NCBI GenBank assembly: GCA_011389965.1
Contig: JAABTF010000015.1
Span: forward strand, 1-48,794
Origin: Halothiobacillus sp.
GTDB taxonomy: Bacteria; Pseudomonadota; Gammaproteobacteria; Halothiobacillales; Halothiobacillaceae
DNA length: 48,794 nt
Direction: 5' to 3'
Below, piece after piece: positions 11,468 to 20,519 of the stretch. The notes below the pieces were generated by a model, which did no database searches, was not told where the DNA came from, and worked only from the letters and a program-made list of their open reading frames with translations. Every line of letters starts with the position of its first letter. Position 1 is the stretch's first letter. A program made the translations under genes and the position numbers.

Positions 11468-11754
11468 GGGCGATCCGAATCCTTGTCCCGGTCGTCCCGC
11501 CCGGTTGCGAGAAGGTTCTTCCGGGCGTTGAGCATTCCGCTGACGAAACCGAGCGCGCCGACGGCCAACATGAAAATCGGCGCCGTCCCCAGCCAGACAT
11601 CTAGCAGGTAGCCCATCAGCAAGCCCGCGATGATGCTGGAGGCGAACATGTTGCCCGCCCCGATGTGCAGCAACCCCTTGAATCGGGCCTGCATGTAGCC
11701 GCCGCGGCTCGGATCGCGGGCTTTCTCGTCGGGCGTCTTGTCTGGAACGGTCAT
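11464..11754 (-). CDS. AtpZ/AtpI-type putative F0F1 ATPase accessory protein
   Basis: A 96-residue protein with two membrane segments. The stretch GLLMGYLLDVWLGTAPIFMLAVG followed by GALGFVSGMLNARK is the signature of the PF09527 family (AtpZ, ATPase_gene1), a small protein that opens many atp operons and has been linked to assembly or Mg/Ca transport. The first 25 residues are charged and cytoplasmic. It overlaps the downstream atpI-like gene by 4 bases. The start is uncertain: ATG at 11754 is used here, but a TTG at 11766 and a GTG at 11757 are in frame and none has a strong ribosome-binding site. It is the first gene after the operon promoter. Confidence 0.85.
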   Translation of the reverse strand: MTVPDKTPDEKARDPSRGGYMQARFKGLLHIGAGNMFASSIIAGLLMGYLLDVWLGTAPIFMLAVGALGFVSGMLNARKNLLATGRDDRDKDSDRP

Positions 11755-11778
11755 CACGGAGCCCAAAAATTGGCGGCC

Positions 11779-11807
11779 AGTGTAGCGATTCGGTCGCGGA
11801 TCGACAA
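11779..11807 (-). promoter_or_regulatory. Sigma-70 promoter of the ATP synthase operon
   Basis: On the minus strand TTGTCG (11807-11802) and TACACT (11784-11779) are 17 bases apart. Transcription would start near 11772, leaving only about 18 bases before the first ATG (11754). It lies in the gap between parB and the first atp gene, so the operon can be expressed apart from parAB. Confidence 0.65.
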
Positions 11808-11861
11808 GCAGTTATGACTCGCAACACTAACGAGCCGGCCATCCGCGACCGCCTAAGCTCC

Positions 11862-12713
11862 CTATGTGCCCGCGATCTTCTCGATCAACGCGTCCAGCTG
11901 CTCGAGGTTATCGAAGCCGAGCGTTACTCGCCCCTTGCCGCGACGGTTGGCGTGAATGGCGACGGGGAGGCCGAGCGCGTCTCCGAGACGGCGCTCCAGG
12001 GCACGGGTATCCGGGTCGGACGACGTAGTCTCCGGCGGAGTCGACTCCTTGAGCAGCCGGCTGACCATGGACTCGACCTGACGGACGGTGAGGGTCCGGG
12101 CCACAACCTTGTCGGCCACGGCCGCCTGCTCCTTCTTGGGCAGTGCCGCCAGGCTACGGGCGTGCCCCGCCTCCATGCGCCTCTCGCGCAGAAGCTTCTG
12201 CACCGGGGCGGCGAGGTCGAGCAACCGCAGGGCGTTGCTGACCGCAGGGCGGGACAACCCCAGCACGTCGGCCACCTGCTGGTGAGTCAGCTCGAACTCC
12301 TTGACCAGTCGCTGCATCGCCTTGGCCTGTTCGATAGCGTCGAGGTCCTCTCGCTGGAGGTTCTCGATCAGGGCCATGGCGGCGGCCTGGTTGTCGTCGA
12401 TCTCGCGGATTACCGCCGGAATGCGCGCCAGACCCGCCTGTTGCGCGGCCCGCCAGCGGCGCTCGCCGGCGATCAATTCGTACTCGCCGGAACGACGCCG
12501 CACCACCACCGGCTGGATCACGCCCTGCGCGCGGATCGAATCGGCCAATTCGGTCAAGGCGGCCTCGTCGAAGTGAGTGCGCGGCTGGAAGGGATTGGGG
12601 TTGATCAGGTCGACCGCGATCTCGCGCAGCTGCGCGCCTTCCTCCTGGGGCCGATCGGCAGTGCCGAGTAGCGTATCCAGGCCCCGACCCAGTCCTTTGC
12701 GTTTGCTGCTCAT
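11862..12713 (-). CDS. parB: Chromosome partitioning protein ParB (CTP-dependent DNA clamp)
   Basis: Binds parS sites near the origin, loads as a CTP-dependent clamp and spreads to build the partition complex. The 283-residue protein has the ParB/Srx fold in its first half, with the CTP-binding boxes GERRWRA (83-89) and ENLQRED (118-124), a helix-turn-helix at about 143-165 (THQQVADVLGLSRPAVSNAL), and a C-terminal dimerisation domain after a Pro/Ser/Thr-rich linker. It is 41 bases after parA. A parS-like site is present elsewhere in this window at 47262-47277. Confidence 0.97.
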   Translation of the reverse strand: MSSKRKGLGRGLDTLLGTADRPQEEGAQLREIAVDLINPNPFQPRTHFDEAALTELADSIRAQGVIQPVVVRRRSGEYELIAGERRWRAAQQAGLARIPAVIREIDDNQAAAMALIENLQREDLDAIEQAKAMQRLVKEFELTHQQVADVLGLSRPAVSNALRLLDLAAPVQKLLRERRMEAGHARSLAALPKKEQAAVADKVVARTLTVRQVESMVSRLLKESTPPETTSSDPDTRALERRLGDALGLPVAIHANRRGKGRVTLGFDNLEQLDALIEKIAGT

Positions 12714-12754
12714 CGATGAATTCCCAAGCTCAAGTGCGGTGGCACGGGCGGCGA

Positions 12755-13558
12755 TCAGCGGCGTAGGGCGACGGGCTTGCCCAAACGACCGCGCTTGCGA
12801 GCGCGCTTGACCAGCTCTCGGGCCACATCGGCATGCGCCTCGGCCCCCGTGGAGCTTTTGTCGTAAAACATGGCCGGCAGCCCATGACTGGGCGCCTCGG
12901 CCAGGCGCACGTTGCGCGGCACCAGAGCGTCGAACACCCGCTCGCCGAAATGCTGGCGCAGCTGCTCGCTGACATCCTGCGCGAGACGGTTGCGGGCATC
13001 ATACAGTGTGCGCAACACCCCGGCGATGCCGAGATCCGGATTCAGCGCCAGGCGCACCTGCTCGACCGTGTCCAGTAGGGCGCTGAGCCCTTCCAGGGCG
13101 AAGTACTCGCATTGCACCGGGATCAGCACGTCGTCGGCCGCCGCCAGGCTATTGATGGTGAGCGTGTTCAGGGCGGGCGGACAGTCGATCAGGATGAAGT
13201 CATAGTCCTCGACCAGAGGCGCCAGGGCCTGACGCAGCTTGGTCTCCCGGCCAATGCGGGTAACCAACTGGAATTCTGCCCCGGCCAGATCGATGGTCGC
13301 GGGCAGCAAGTCGTAGCCACCCGGGTCGGTCTCGAGGATTACTTCCTGGGCCGGCAGTTCATCGAGCAGGACCTGCCCGACGTGACGCTCGATCTCGCTC
13401 TTGGCATAACCCGAGCTGACGGTGGCGTTGCCCTGTGGGTCCATGTCCACCAGCAAGACGCGTCGGCCGAAGGCCTGCAGGGCCGCGGCCAGGTTGACCG
13501 CCGTGGTGGTCTTGCCCACGCCGCCCTTCTGGTTGGTAATCGCGATCACCCAGCTCAT
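12755..13558 (-). CDS. parA: Chromosome partitioning ATPase ParA (Soj family)
   Basis: ATPase that binds nucleoid DNA non-specifically and, with ParB, segregates the origin region. The deviant Walker A motif KGGVGKT is at residues 11-17, with the signature lysine at its start; LLVDMDPQGN and DFILIDCPP give Walker A-prime and B. There is no N-terminal DNA-binding domain, so this is the chromosomal rather than the plasmid type Ia form. Length 267 residues. Its ATG overlaps the rsmG stop codon in an ATGA, so the two are translationally coupled. The order mnmG-rsmG-parA-parB is the usual one in Pseudomonas-like genomes. Confidence 0.97.
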   Translation of the reverse strand: MSWVIAITNQKGGVGKTTTAVNLAAALQAFGRRVLLVDMDPQGNATVSSGYAKSEIERHVGQVLLDELPAQEVILETDPGGYDLLPATIDLAGAEFQLVTRIGRETKLRQALAPLVEDYDFILIDCPPALNTLTINSLAAADDVLIPVQCEYFALEGLSALLDTVEQVRLALNPDLGIAGVLRTLYDARNRLAQDVSEQLRQHFGERVFDALVPRNVRLAEAPSHGLPAMFYDKSSTGAEAHADVARELVKRARKRGRLGKPVALRR

Positions 13559-14220
13559 GAATCGACCACCCGACGCAGGACCACCAGGTGCCGCTCGGCA
13601 TCCAGCCCCGGCACGGCCAGCGCGTGGCGGGCCGTGATATCAAAGCCCGGCGGCAGATCGGCCATCTCGTCTGGATCGAGACGACCCTTCATGGCGAACA
13701 TCGCACCGTCATCGGAGAGCAGGGGGCCGCCCAGCCGGACGAAATCGCCCAGGGAGGCGAAGGCGCGCGAGATAATGCAGTCAAAGCGATCCGCAGAGTC
13801 GAGTCGCTCGACGCGTTCGCGGCAGACCGCCACGTTCGACAAGCCCAGCGCCCGTTGGGCTCGGGCGGCGAAACGCGTCATCTTGAGATTGGAGTCGACC
13901 AAGGTGACCTCACTGTCGGGGCGACAAACCGCCAAGATCATACCCGGTATCCCGGGACCACTGCCAATATCTAGCAGTCGCGCACACTGAGGCAGCTGCG
14001 GCAACACCGCCAGGGAGTCCAGCAGATGGCGAATCACCATGGCCTCCGGGTCGCGCACCGCCGTGAGGTTGTAGGCCTGGTTCCAACGAAACAGCAACTC
14101 GATGTAATCCAACAACTGCCCGGCCGCCTCGGCTGCCAGGGGCACACCGAGTTCATCGGCGCCCGACAACAATCGCCGATCGAGGCGGGCCCGCTGGTCT
14201 GCGCTGAGGCTTGAGGGCAT
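13555..14220 (-). CDS. rsmG: 16S rRNA (guanine-527-N7)-methyltransferase RsmG
   Basis: Methylates N7 of G527 in 16S rRNA; loss gives low-level streptomycin resistance in other bacteria. The SAM-binding loop LLDIGSGPGIPGMI lies near residue 80, preceded by the family segment WNQAYNLTAVRDPEAMVIRHLLDSLAV. Length 221 residues, slightly above E. coli. It starts 7 bases after mnmG and overlaps parA, forming the second gene of the mnmG-rsmG-parA-parB unit. Confidence 0.96.
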   Translation of the reverse strand: MPSSLSADQRARLDRRLLSGADELGVPLAAEAAGQLLDYIELLFRWNQAYNLTAVRDPEAMVIRHLLDSLAVLPQLPQCARLLDIGSGPGIPGMILAVCRPDSEVTLVDSNLKMTRFAARAQRALGLSNVAVCRERVERLDSADRFDCIISRAFASLGDFVRLGGPLLSDDGAMFAMKGRLDPDEMADLPPGFDITARHALAVPGLDAERHLVVLRRVVDS

Positions 14221-14227
14221 GCGCCGC

Positions 14228-16108
14228 TTACGCCGAACGGGCCAGGTGGCCGTGGCGCTTGAGGTGTACCAGCAGCAGAGAAACGGCAGCCGGAGTGACC
14301 CCGGGAATGCGGGCGGCCTGGCCCACGGTAGCCGGCCGCTGGGCGGCCAGCTTGTCGCGCACCTCGTTGGACAACCCCGGGATACCGGCGTAATCCATGT
14401 CCGCGGGGATGGCCTCGCGCTCCTGCTTGAGCGAACGGTTCACCTCATCGCGCTGCCGGTCGATGTAGCCGGCGTACTTGGCCTCGATCTCGAGCTGCTC
14501 GATCACCGCCGGCGCCGGCCGGGTCGTCGGGGCCAACTCCTCCACGGCCGTCACGGCGGCGTAATCCAGCTCCGGACGACGCAAAAGATCGAGTGCGGTG
14601 ACATTGCGCGACACCGACCCCTCGAGCTTCGCGGCTGCCGGGTGGCCCGGGTGGACCCAGATGTCACCCAGCCGGCCACGCTCGGCCTCGATTGCCTCCA
14701 TCTTCTCGCTGAAGGCCCGCCAGCGACGCTCGTCCACCAGCCCCAACTCGCGACCGATCGAGGTCAGGCGCTGGTCGGCGTTGTCCTCGCGCAGCATCAG
14801 GCGGTATTCCGCCCGGCTCGTGAACATGCGATAGGGCTCGAGCGTGCCCTGGGTGGTCAGGTCGTCCACCAGCACGCCCAGGTAGGCCTGGTCGCGGCGC
14901 AGAGTCAGTGGCTCACGCTCCAGCACCTGGGCTGCGGCATTGGCGCCGGCCATCAGGCCCTGTGCGGCGGCCTCTTCGTAGCCGGTGGTGCCGTTGATCT
15001 GGCCGGCGAAGTACAGACCACTGATCGCCCGAGTCTCGAGCGTGGGCTTGAGACCGCGCGGATCGAAGAAGTCGTACTCGATCGCATAGCCCGGGCGGGT
15101 GATATGTGCGTTCTCGAAGCCGCGAATCGAACGCACCAGCTCCAGCTGCACGTCGAAGGGCAGGCTGGTGGAGATGCCGTTGGGATAGACCTCGTGGGTA
15201 TCCAGCCCCTCCGGCTCGACGAAGATCTGGTGCGAATCCTTGTCGGCGAAGCGGTGAATCTTGTCCTCGATCGACGGGCAGTAGCGCGGGCCGATGCCCT
15301 CGATCTCGCCAGTGAACATCGGCGAACGATCCAACCCACCGCGGATAATCTCGTGGGTGCGTTCGTTGGTGTGCGTGATGAAGCAATCGACCTGGCGCGG
15401 GTGCTCCTCGGGCTGGCCGAGAAAGGAAAACACTGGCGTGGGTGTGTCGCCCGGCTGGGCCTGCATCACCGAAAAATCAAGACTGCGGCCGTCGAGACGT
15501 GGCGGGGTACCGGTCTTGAGCCGGGCCACCCCGAGGTCGAGCGAGCGCAGGGTATCGGCCAGCTTCTTGGCCGGCGGATCTCCGGCACGACCGCCTTCGG
15601 ATCGTTCCATACCGACGTGGATCTGCCCAGCGAGAAAGGTCCCGGCGGTCAGCACCACGGAGTCGCCCCGGAACTCGATGCCGCCCTGAGTGCGCACACC
15701 GACTACGCGATCGCCATCGAGGATTAGGTCATCCACCCCTTGCTGGAACAGGGTCAGGTGCGGCTGGTTCTCCAGGATGCGGCGTACCGCCGCCTTGTAG
15801 AGCGCGCGATCGGCCTGGGCCCGGGTGGCCCGGACCGCCGGGCCTTTGCGCGCATTGAGCGTGCGGAACTGGATGCCGCCCAGGTCGGCAGCATGCCCCA
15901 TGGCCCCGCCCAGCGCGTCGATTTCCTTGACCAGGTGCCCCTTGCCAATCCCGCCAATGGCCGGATTGCAGCTCATCTGACCGAGGGTCTCGATGTTGTG
16001 GGTGACCAGGAGGGTTTCCACGCCCATGCGCGCGGCGGCCAGAGCCGCCTCCGTGCCGGCATGGCCGCCACCGATGACGATCACGGCGAATCGATCTGGA
16101 TAATTCAT
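14228..16108 (-). CDS. mnmG: tRNA uridine-5-carboxymethylaminomethyl(34) synthesis enzyme MnmG (GidA)
   Basis: FAD protein that with MnmE installs cmnm5 on U34 of tRNAs reading two-fold degenerate codons. The 626-residue product has the dinucleotide-binding GGGHAG at 13-18, the GidA segment [22 protein letters not shown], and the C-terminal helical MnmE-binding domain ending near [12 protein letters not shown] use the ATG at 16108, preceded by AGGAGG at 5 bases; an upstream in-frame extension to 16192 lacks family similarity. Its partner mnmE is also in this window (45886-47235). A terminator-like hairpin and a candidate -10 element lie in its leader. Confidence 0.97.
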   Translation of the reverse strand: MNYPDRFAVIVIGGGHAGTEAALAAARMGVETLLVTHNIETLGQMSCNPAIGGIGKGHLVKEIDALGGAMGHAADLGGIQFRTLNARKGPAVRATRAQADRALYKAAVRRILENQPHLTLFQQGVDDLILDGDRVVGVRTQGGIEFRGDSVVLTAGTFLAGQIHVGMERSEGGRAGDPPAKKLADTLRSLDLGVARLKTGTPPRLDGRSLDFSVMQAQPGDTPTPVFSFLGQPEEHPRQVDCFITHTNERTHEIIRGGLDRSPMFTGEIEGIGPRYCPSIEDKIHRFADKDSHQIFVEPEGLDTHEVYPNGISTSLPFDVQLELVRSIRGFENAHITRPGYAIEYDFFDPRGLKPTLETRAISGLYFAGQINGTTGYEEAAAQGLMAGANAAAQVLEREPLTLRRDQAYLGVLVDDLTTQGTLEPYRMFTSRAEYRLMLREDNADQRLTSIGRELGLVDERRWRAFSEKMEAIEAERGRLGDIWVHPGHPAAAKLEGSVSRNVTALDLLRRPELDYAAVTAVEELAPTTRPAPAVIEQLEIEAKYAGYIDRQRDEVNRSLKQEREAIPADMDYAGIPGLSNEVRDKLAAQRPATVGQAARIPGVTPAAVSLLLVHLKRHGHLARSA

Positions 16109-16151
16109 GGAAACCTCCTGCCGCCACGCGGCCTGGCCAGCCGGGCGATAC

Positions 16152-16189
16152 AAAAAACACGGCGGACAGCCCCGCTCAGGGCCGCCCGG
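16152..16189 (-). terminator. Terminator of thiI, within the mnmG leader
   Basis: On the minus strand a GC-rich imperfect stem (GGCG...GGGC pairing with GCCC...CGCC across the bases 16161-16187) is followed by GTGTTTTTTG. It is about 80 bases after the thiI stop codon and about 45 bases before the mnmG start codon. Confidence 0.6.
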
Positions 16190-16205
16190 CACCCGGGGGC
16201 GGCGC

Positions 16206-16211
16206 AGTATA
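16206..16211 (-). promoter_or_regulatory. Candidate -10 element for mnmG
   Basis: TATACT on the minus strand is a 5/6 match to the -10 consensus. A plausible -35 (CTGGAT) is only weakly conserved. If used, the transcript would run through the hairpin at 16152-16189 before reaching mnmG. Confidence 0.35.
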
Positions 16212-16268
16212 CCGGAAAGCGCTGTTATATCCAGCAGTTACCGCACGCCAAGCCAACCCCGGCCCCGC

Positions 16269-17741
16269 TCAGGACGACTCGCCCTCGGTCCGCTTCGACC
16301 AGACCTTGCGCAGCCGGTTCACCCCACCCCGGAAGGCCCGCGCGTCGAAGCCGGCACGCTGCATCCGCTCGGCCAGCAAGGAAGCGCTGGTGCCCAGCAA
16401 GCAGTAGAGCAGGTAGGGGCGGCCCTTGGGCAACGACTCGTAGCAGCGCGCCAGTTCGTCCGGCGGATAGTTGACCGCACCAGGGAGGTGCCAGTCGCGA
16501 AAGCGACGCGGCGGCTGGCAATCGATAATCGCCGCGTCCGGCGGGATTTCTTCGGTCAGCACGTCGGGCTCGACCAGGTCGGCCTCGTCGAGCGCCAGCA
16601 GGTCAACCTCGCGCGCCTCGGCCACCACCTTGTCGAGCAGCCGGTCATCCAGCGCCTCTTCCAGCGCGGCAATCCGTCCTCGCCGGGAGCTGACCACTGG
16701 ACAACTCAAGGAGAGGGCGCAAAATTCCGGCACTCCCTCGCAAAGCTCGTAGGTACCGATATCGCGCGCCATGCGCATGATTTCCGACTTGTCGAAGCCG
16801 ATCAGCGGACGCAGCACCGGCAGATCGCTGGCCGCATCGATGGTGTTGAGGTTCGACAGTGTCTGCGAAGACACCTGCGAGAGGGCCTCGCCGGTCACCA
16901 ACGCCTGGGCGCCGCGGCGGTTGGCCACCGCCTCGGCAGCCCGGTACATCAGACGCTTGAGCACCAGTTGCCAGACCTCGCCGGGCAGGCTGGCGCGCAA
17001 GTCGGCGACCACCGGCAGGAAATCCACCACGAACAGGCGCGGGCGATCCCCGGCGGCCCAGTCCCGCACCAACCGCTGGGTCACCTGCAGCACCATGTGC
17101 TCGTGGGTGGCCCCGCCCAGGTTGCAGAAGACATAGTCGATGCCGACACCGCGACGCATGGTGTACCAGGCAGCCACGGCCGAGTCGAAACCTCCCGACA
17201 TCAGCGTAAGCGCCCGATCCTGGATGCCCAACGGCATGCCGCCCGGGCCGGGCAGGCGGCGGGTGTACAACCACACCCCCTCGTCGGTCAGTTCGACACG
17301 CAACGTGACCTCAGGCCGCGTCAGATCGACGGTGCCGACATCATTGAGCACCGCGCCCAACCGGCGTTCCACCATGCGGGTGGACAGCTTCGGTCCGCCG
17401 TGGTGCTTGCAGCGCACCGCATAGCGTCGCCCGCGTACCGCCTCGGCAAACCGCTCGCGGGCGACGCGCTCAAGAACATCGAAATCCGCCTGGACCACGG
17501 CCTCTACCGGCGAAAAGGAGTCCACGCCGAACACCCGGCCCAGAAGTTCGCAGGCCGCCTCCACGGCGGGGGATCGCAACAGCAGCCGCGCCTGATCGAC
17601 CCGGAACTCGTGCGGGATCTCGCCCAACGCCCGATGCAGGTTGTGAATCAGGATGTTGCGAAAGCGACGCCGAGTGGGCGAAGACTTGAGCTGCATCTCC
17701 GGGGCGGGCCGGATGATGATCAGGTCGGGCCGGTCGGTCAT
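16269..17741 (-). CDS. thiI: tRNA 4-thiouridine synthase ThiI with rhodanese domain
   Basis: Transfers persulfide sulfur to U8 of tRNA (s4U) and, in enterics, to ThiS for thiamine thiazole synthesis. Domains in order: N-terminal ferredoxin-like and THUMP (to about residue 165), the PP-loop ATPase with SGGFDSAVA, and a C-terminal rhodanese. The two sulfur-relay cysteines are present: one in VPEFCAL (equivalent to E. coli C344) and one in YLLYCLLG (equivalent to C456). I use the ATG at 17741 (490 residues); an in-frame TTG at 17768 is possible and neither has a clear ribosome-binding site. It follows speE and ends at a terminator. Confidence 0.95.
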   Translation of the reverse strand: MTDRPDLIIIRPAPEMQLKSSPTRRRFRNILIHNLHRALGEIPHEFRVDQARLLLRSPAVEAACELLGRVFGVDSFSPVEAVVQADFDVLERVARERFAEAVRGRRYAVRCKHHGGPKLSTRMVERRLGAVLNDVGTVDLTRPEVTLRVELTDEGVWLYTRRLPGPGGMPLGIQDRALTLMSGGFDSAVAAWYTMRRGVGIDYVFCNLGGATHEHMVLQVTQRLVRDWAAGDRPRLFVVDFLPVVADLRASLPGEVWQLVLKRLMYRAAEAVANRRGAQALVTGEALSQVSSQTLSNLNTIDAASDLPVLRPLIGFDKSEIMRMARDIGTYELCEGVPEFCALSLSCPVVSSRRGRIAALEEALDDRLLDKVVAEAREVDLLALDEADLVEPDVLTEEIPPDAAIIDCQPPRRFRDWHLPGAVNYPPDELARCYESLPKGRPYLLYCLLGTSASLLAERMQRAGFDARAFRGGVNRLRKVWSKRTEGESS

Positions 17742-17845
17742 GGGGAGCGAATCAACTCGATCAGTCAAAGGGACAAAGCCAGACGGCCAGCGCCGGCTCT
17801 CTGCGCACGAGCCGATCTTTTATAACCGTACGGTCGGACAGAGCG

Positions 17846-18694
17846 TCAGACGTCGCCAAGAGCCTCACGCATGAAGGCCGGCATTTCCAGTAGCCCCCGA
17901 TGCAGCCCCGTGTTGTAAAAGCGCGTGGCAACCCCGCCGGCCAGCGGCCGGATCTCGTCGAGTCGACCGGTCTTGCGGGCCAGCGTGCCGGTGATCGAAC
18001 CGCCGGGGTAGACCGGCTGCGGGAACAGTAGGGAGCGCCGTTCGGCAAAGCCCGCGGCGGCCATGGCTCGGTGGTAATCGAGCATCAGCGGCATGTGGTA
18101 GAAGGGCGACTCGCTCTGGCCGACCATGATGCCGTCGTCGCGCAGAACCCGATGGCAGTCGGCCAGAAAGGCGGGGCCGAACAGGCCGGTTCCCGGGCCG
18201 ATGGGGTCAGTGGAATCGACAATGATCACGTCCACACTGCCCGCAGGGGCATTGCGCATCCAGGCCACCCCGTCCTCGAAATGCAGGGAGGCCCGCGGGT
18301 CGTCGTTGTGCGCCACCAACTCGGGGAAGAACCGCTCGGCGGCCCGGGTCACCGCCTCGTCGATGTCGATCTGCATCACCGATTCCACTTCCTCGTGCTT
18401 GAGCACCTCGCTGAGCGTGCCGCAATCACCGCCCCCGATGATCACCACGTTGCGGGGTGCGGCGTGGCTCTGCAGAGCCGGGTGGGACATCATCTCGTGA
18501 TAGACGAAGTTCTCCACCGAGGAGAGCATGATCACCCCGTCGAGCAGCATCAGGTTGCCCCAGTGCTCGGTGCGATAGACCTCGAGGTGCTGGTAGGCCG
18601 TCCGCTCCTCGAGCAGCTTGTCCGTGACGCGGATACCGAAACGTGCGCCCATCTCCTCGACGGTCTCGTAGACCCACTGGTTATTTCCCGACAT
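17846..18694 (-). CDS. speE: Polyamine aminopropyltransferase (spermidine synthase)
   Basis: Transfers an aminopropyl group from decarboxylated S-adenosylmethionine to putrescine. The 282-residue protein has the N-terminal beta-strand domain and a Rossmann domain with GGGDCGT (87-93), a variant of GGGDGG, the acidic DIDEAV after beta-2, and the active-site segment IIVDSTDPIGPGTGLF. The HSVENFVYHEMM-type segment (SSVENFVYHEMMSHPAL) is intact. No speD is adjacent. It is probably co-transcribed with thiI, about 100 bases downstream. Which diamine is used cannot be told from sequence alone. Confidence 0.94.
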   Translation of the reverse strand: MSGNNQWVYETVEEMGARFGIRVTDKLLEERTAYQHLEVYRTEHWGNLMLLDGVIMLSSVENFVYHEMMSHPALQSHAAPRNVVIIGGGDCGTLSEVLKHEEVESVMQIDIDEAVTRAAERFFPELVAHNDDPRASLHFEDGVAWMRNAPAGSVDVIIVDSTDPIGPGTGLFGPAFLADCHRVLRDDGIMVGQSESPFYHMPLMLDYHRAMAAAGFAERRSLLFPQPVYPGGSITGTLARKTGRLDEIRPLAGGVATRFYNTGLHRGLLEMPAFMREALGDV

Positions 18695-18783
18695 ACCTTT
18701 TTCTCCATTCTGGTCGCAGGCAAGTCAACGCCTTCCCCGGCGGCCGGGGGCGCCAAGTCATGCGCAAATGTGACAGAATAGCA

Positions 18784-18838
18784 GGCGCCAACCTCGCTAT
18801 GACGGCCGGCGCCAACCTCGCTATGACGGCCGGCGCCA
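18784..18838. repeat. Short tandem repeat, 24-bp unit
   Basis: Two perfect copies of a 24-base unit (GGCGCCAACCTCGCTATGAC followed by GGCC) at 18784-18807 and 18808-18831, then the first 7 bases of a third copy. It lies in the 270-base gap between divergent speE and the cold-shock gene. The unit contains CCTCGCTATGACGG, close to the TCGCAATGACGG cores of dispersed bacterial repeats. Confidence 0.8.
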
Positions 18839-18964
18839 AGCAGAGCCATGCGGCCTGCGGACCGCCACGGCACCATCCAGAGCGGTTGGCGTTAAGCCAT
18901 AACGTCCGGCGGCCCCCGCCGCGATTCTCGAACCACACAACAAACCAACGGAATAACCCACCTC

Positions 18965-19402
18965 ATGAAAACCTGGCAGGACTCCCGACTCACCGTCTTT
19001 CTCGTCATCCTCGGACTCGCCATTATCGGCGCACTGGCCATCGGCCGGATCTACGCATATCTCGATCAGCCGGGCATGCAATTCATTGCCTCGGCAATCG
19101 TTCTCCTGGCCATCTCCTTGCTCTCCGTCCGCCTGACCAACCGCACCAACAAACCCGGCTTGCGTCCCAAGGAAGTGGCCGTCGAGCACGAGCCCGTCCG
19201 CGAGGTCGGCACGGTCAAGTGGTTCAACGTCGACAAGGGTTTCGGCTTCATCATCCGCGAAAACGGCGAAGATCTGTTCGTTCACTTCCGCGCCATCAAC
19301 GACGCCGGCTCCTCGCGTCTCGACGAGGGCCAGAAGGTCGAATACCAGATCGGTCAGGGCCGCAAGGGCCCCCAGGCCGAAGAAGTCGTCATCCTCGACT
19401 GA
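18965..19402 (+). CDS. Membrane-anchored cold-shock domain protein
   Basis: A 145-residue fusion of two N-terminal membrane segments (about 9-31 and 38-56) to a C-terminal cold-shock domain (80-145). The nucleic-acid-binding motifs are intact: W86, RNP1 KGFGFI (91-96) and RNP2 LFVHF (104-108). The linker is basic. Ordinary CspA proteins are about 70 residues and soluble, so the anchor is a distinct architecture, seen in some proteobacteria, that would place single-stranded RNA or DNA binding at the inner membrane. Client and role are unknown. Its 3' end overlaps the convergent oxyR by 14 bases. A clear ribosome-binding site was not found before the ATG. Confidence 0.9.
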   Translation: MKTWQDSRLTVFLVILGLAIIGALAIGRIYAYLDQPGMQFIASAIVLLAISLLSVRLTNRTNKPGLRPKEVAVEHEPVREVGTVKWFNVDKGFGFIIRENGEDLFVHFRAINDAGSSRLDEGQKVEYQIGQGRKGPQAEEVVILD

Positions 19403-20336
19403 CTGGGGACAAGGGCTGACAACAGGCGGGCAGCGTTTCGCGAATCGAGCGGGCCAACACTTCGATCGCCTGCGGCCGGGTGAACCGTTCCCGCCACGCC
19501 AGCGCGATGTCACGCGTCGGCGCGGCCTTGGCGAAGGGCAGATACCGTATCAGCGCTCCCGTGCCCTCGTCGTCCGAGGCGGTGGAGGCACAGGGCAACA
19601 CCGTGATGCCCGCACCGGTGGCCACCATCATGCGCATGGTTTCCAGCGAACCGCCCTCGAGCGTTCGCTGTAGCCGGCCGAAGGCGCGCCCATCGGCACA
19701 GCGCGGGCACACGCCCAGCACCTGGTCGCGAAAGCAGTGGCCCTGACCCAGCAGCAGCAGATCGTGTTCGGCCAACTGGTCCGGCTCGATCGCTGCTTGC
19801 CCGGCCAAGGCGTGGTTCACCGGCACCGCCACGGTAAAGGGTTCGCGATAGACCGGCTGAACCGCAACCGACGGCGCCTCGAACGGCAGGGAGAGCACCA
19901 CCACGTCCAACTCGCCGTGCTCGAGTCGCTCGGCCAGATCGGCCGTCAGACCCTCGGTAATCTCAATCGGCATCTTCGGCGCCAATTCATGCAGGCGCCG
20001 GATCAGGCGCGGCAGGAGATAGGGCCCGACGGTATGGATCAGACCGACGCGCAGCGGCGCGGCCAGTGGATCGCGACGCACATGCGCCAGGTCCTCGAGC
20101 CGCCCCATCTCATCGAGGACGCGTTCGGCCTGGCCGACGATCTCGCGGCCCTCGGGCGTGATCTGGACCTCCGATCGACTCGCTCGCTCGAAGATCTGCA
20201 AGCCGAGGGCCTCCTCCAGGCGCTTGACCCCCACGCTGAGGGTCGGCTGGCTGACGAAACAGCGGGCGGCGGCACGGCCGAAGTGTCGCTCGCGGGCAAC
20301 GGCAACCACATATCGGAGCTCGGTAAGAGAAGCCAT
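19389..20336 (-). CDS. oxyR: Hydrogen peroxide-sensing LysR-family regulator OxyR
   Basis: Activates antioxidant genes when peroxide forms a disulfide between two cysteines. The 315-residue protein has an N-terminal winged helix ([29 protein letters not shown]) and a substrate-binding-like domain carrying [12 protein letters not shown], with C201 and C210 matching the redox pair C199/C208 of E. coli OxyR. The surrounding [10 protein letters not shown] is characteristic of OxyR rather than other LysR proteins. It is transcribed away from trxA across a 183-base gap. After residue 300 there are two adjacent cysteines not known to be functional. Confidence 0.95.
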   Translation of the reverse strand: MASLTELRYVVAVARERHFGRAAARCFVSQPTLSVGVKRLEEALGLQIFERASRSEVQITPEGREIVGQAERVLDEMGRLEDLAHVRRDPLAAPLRVGLIHTVGPYLLPRLIRRLHELAPKMPIEITEGLTADLAERLEHGELDVVVLSLPFEAPSVAVQPVYREPFTVAVPVNHALAGQAAIEPDQLAEHDLLLLGQGHCFRDQVLGVCPRCADGRAFGRLQRTLEGGSLETMRMMVATGAGITVLPCASTASDDEGTGALIRYLPFAKAAPTRDIALAWRERFTRPQAIEVLARSIRETLPACCQPLSPVSRG

Positions 20337-20448
20337 GGGCGGGGTTCTTTTTGCGTCAGGGTGAAACCCGGGCCATACTCGGGGCCGTTCGCTACGCCCC
20401 CGGCCCGTTTGCTGAGGGCCTCAGAATAGCACCGCGAGGCCGCTCGGC

Positions 20449-20477
20449 TTGAAAAGCGGCGTCAAGGGATGAACAAT
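20449..20477 (+). promoter_or_regulatory. Sigma-70 promoter of trxA
   Basis: TTGAAA (20449-20454) and AACAAT (20472-20477) are 17 bases apart, matching the consensus hexamers at 5 and 4 of 6 positions. The GTG start of trxA is about 43 bases further on. Confidence 0.55.
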
Positions 20478-20519
20478 TGCCGACTAGGCATTAACAGTTA
20501 CTGATTCAGGAGTCATGCC

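Noticed and set aside
18784-18838. The tandem repeat as a CRISPR fragment
   Set aside because: Copies are directly adjacent with no spacers, and no cas gene is near.
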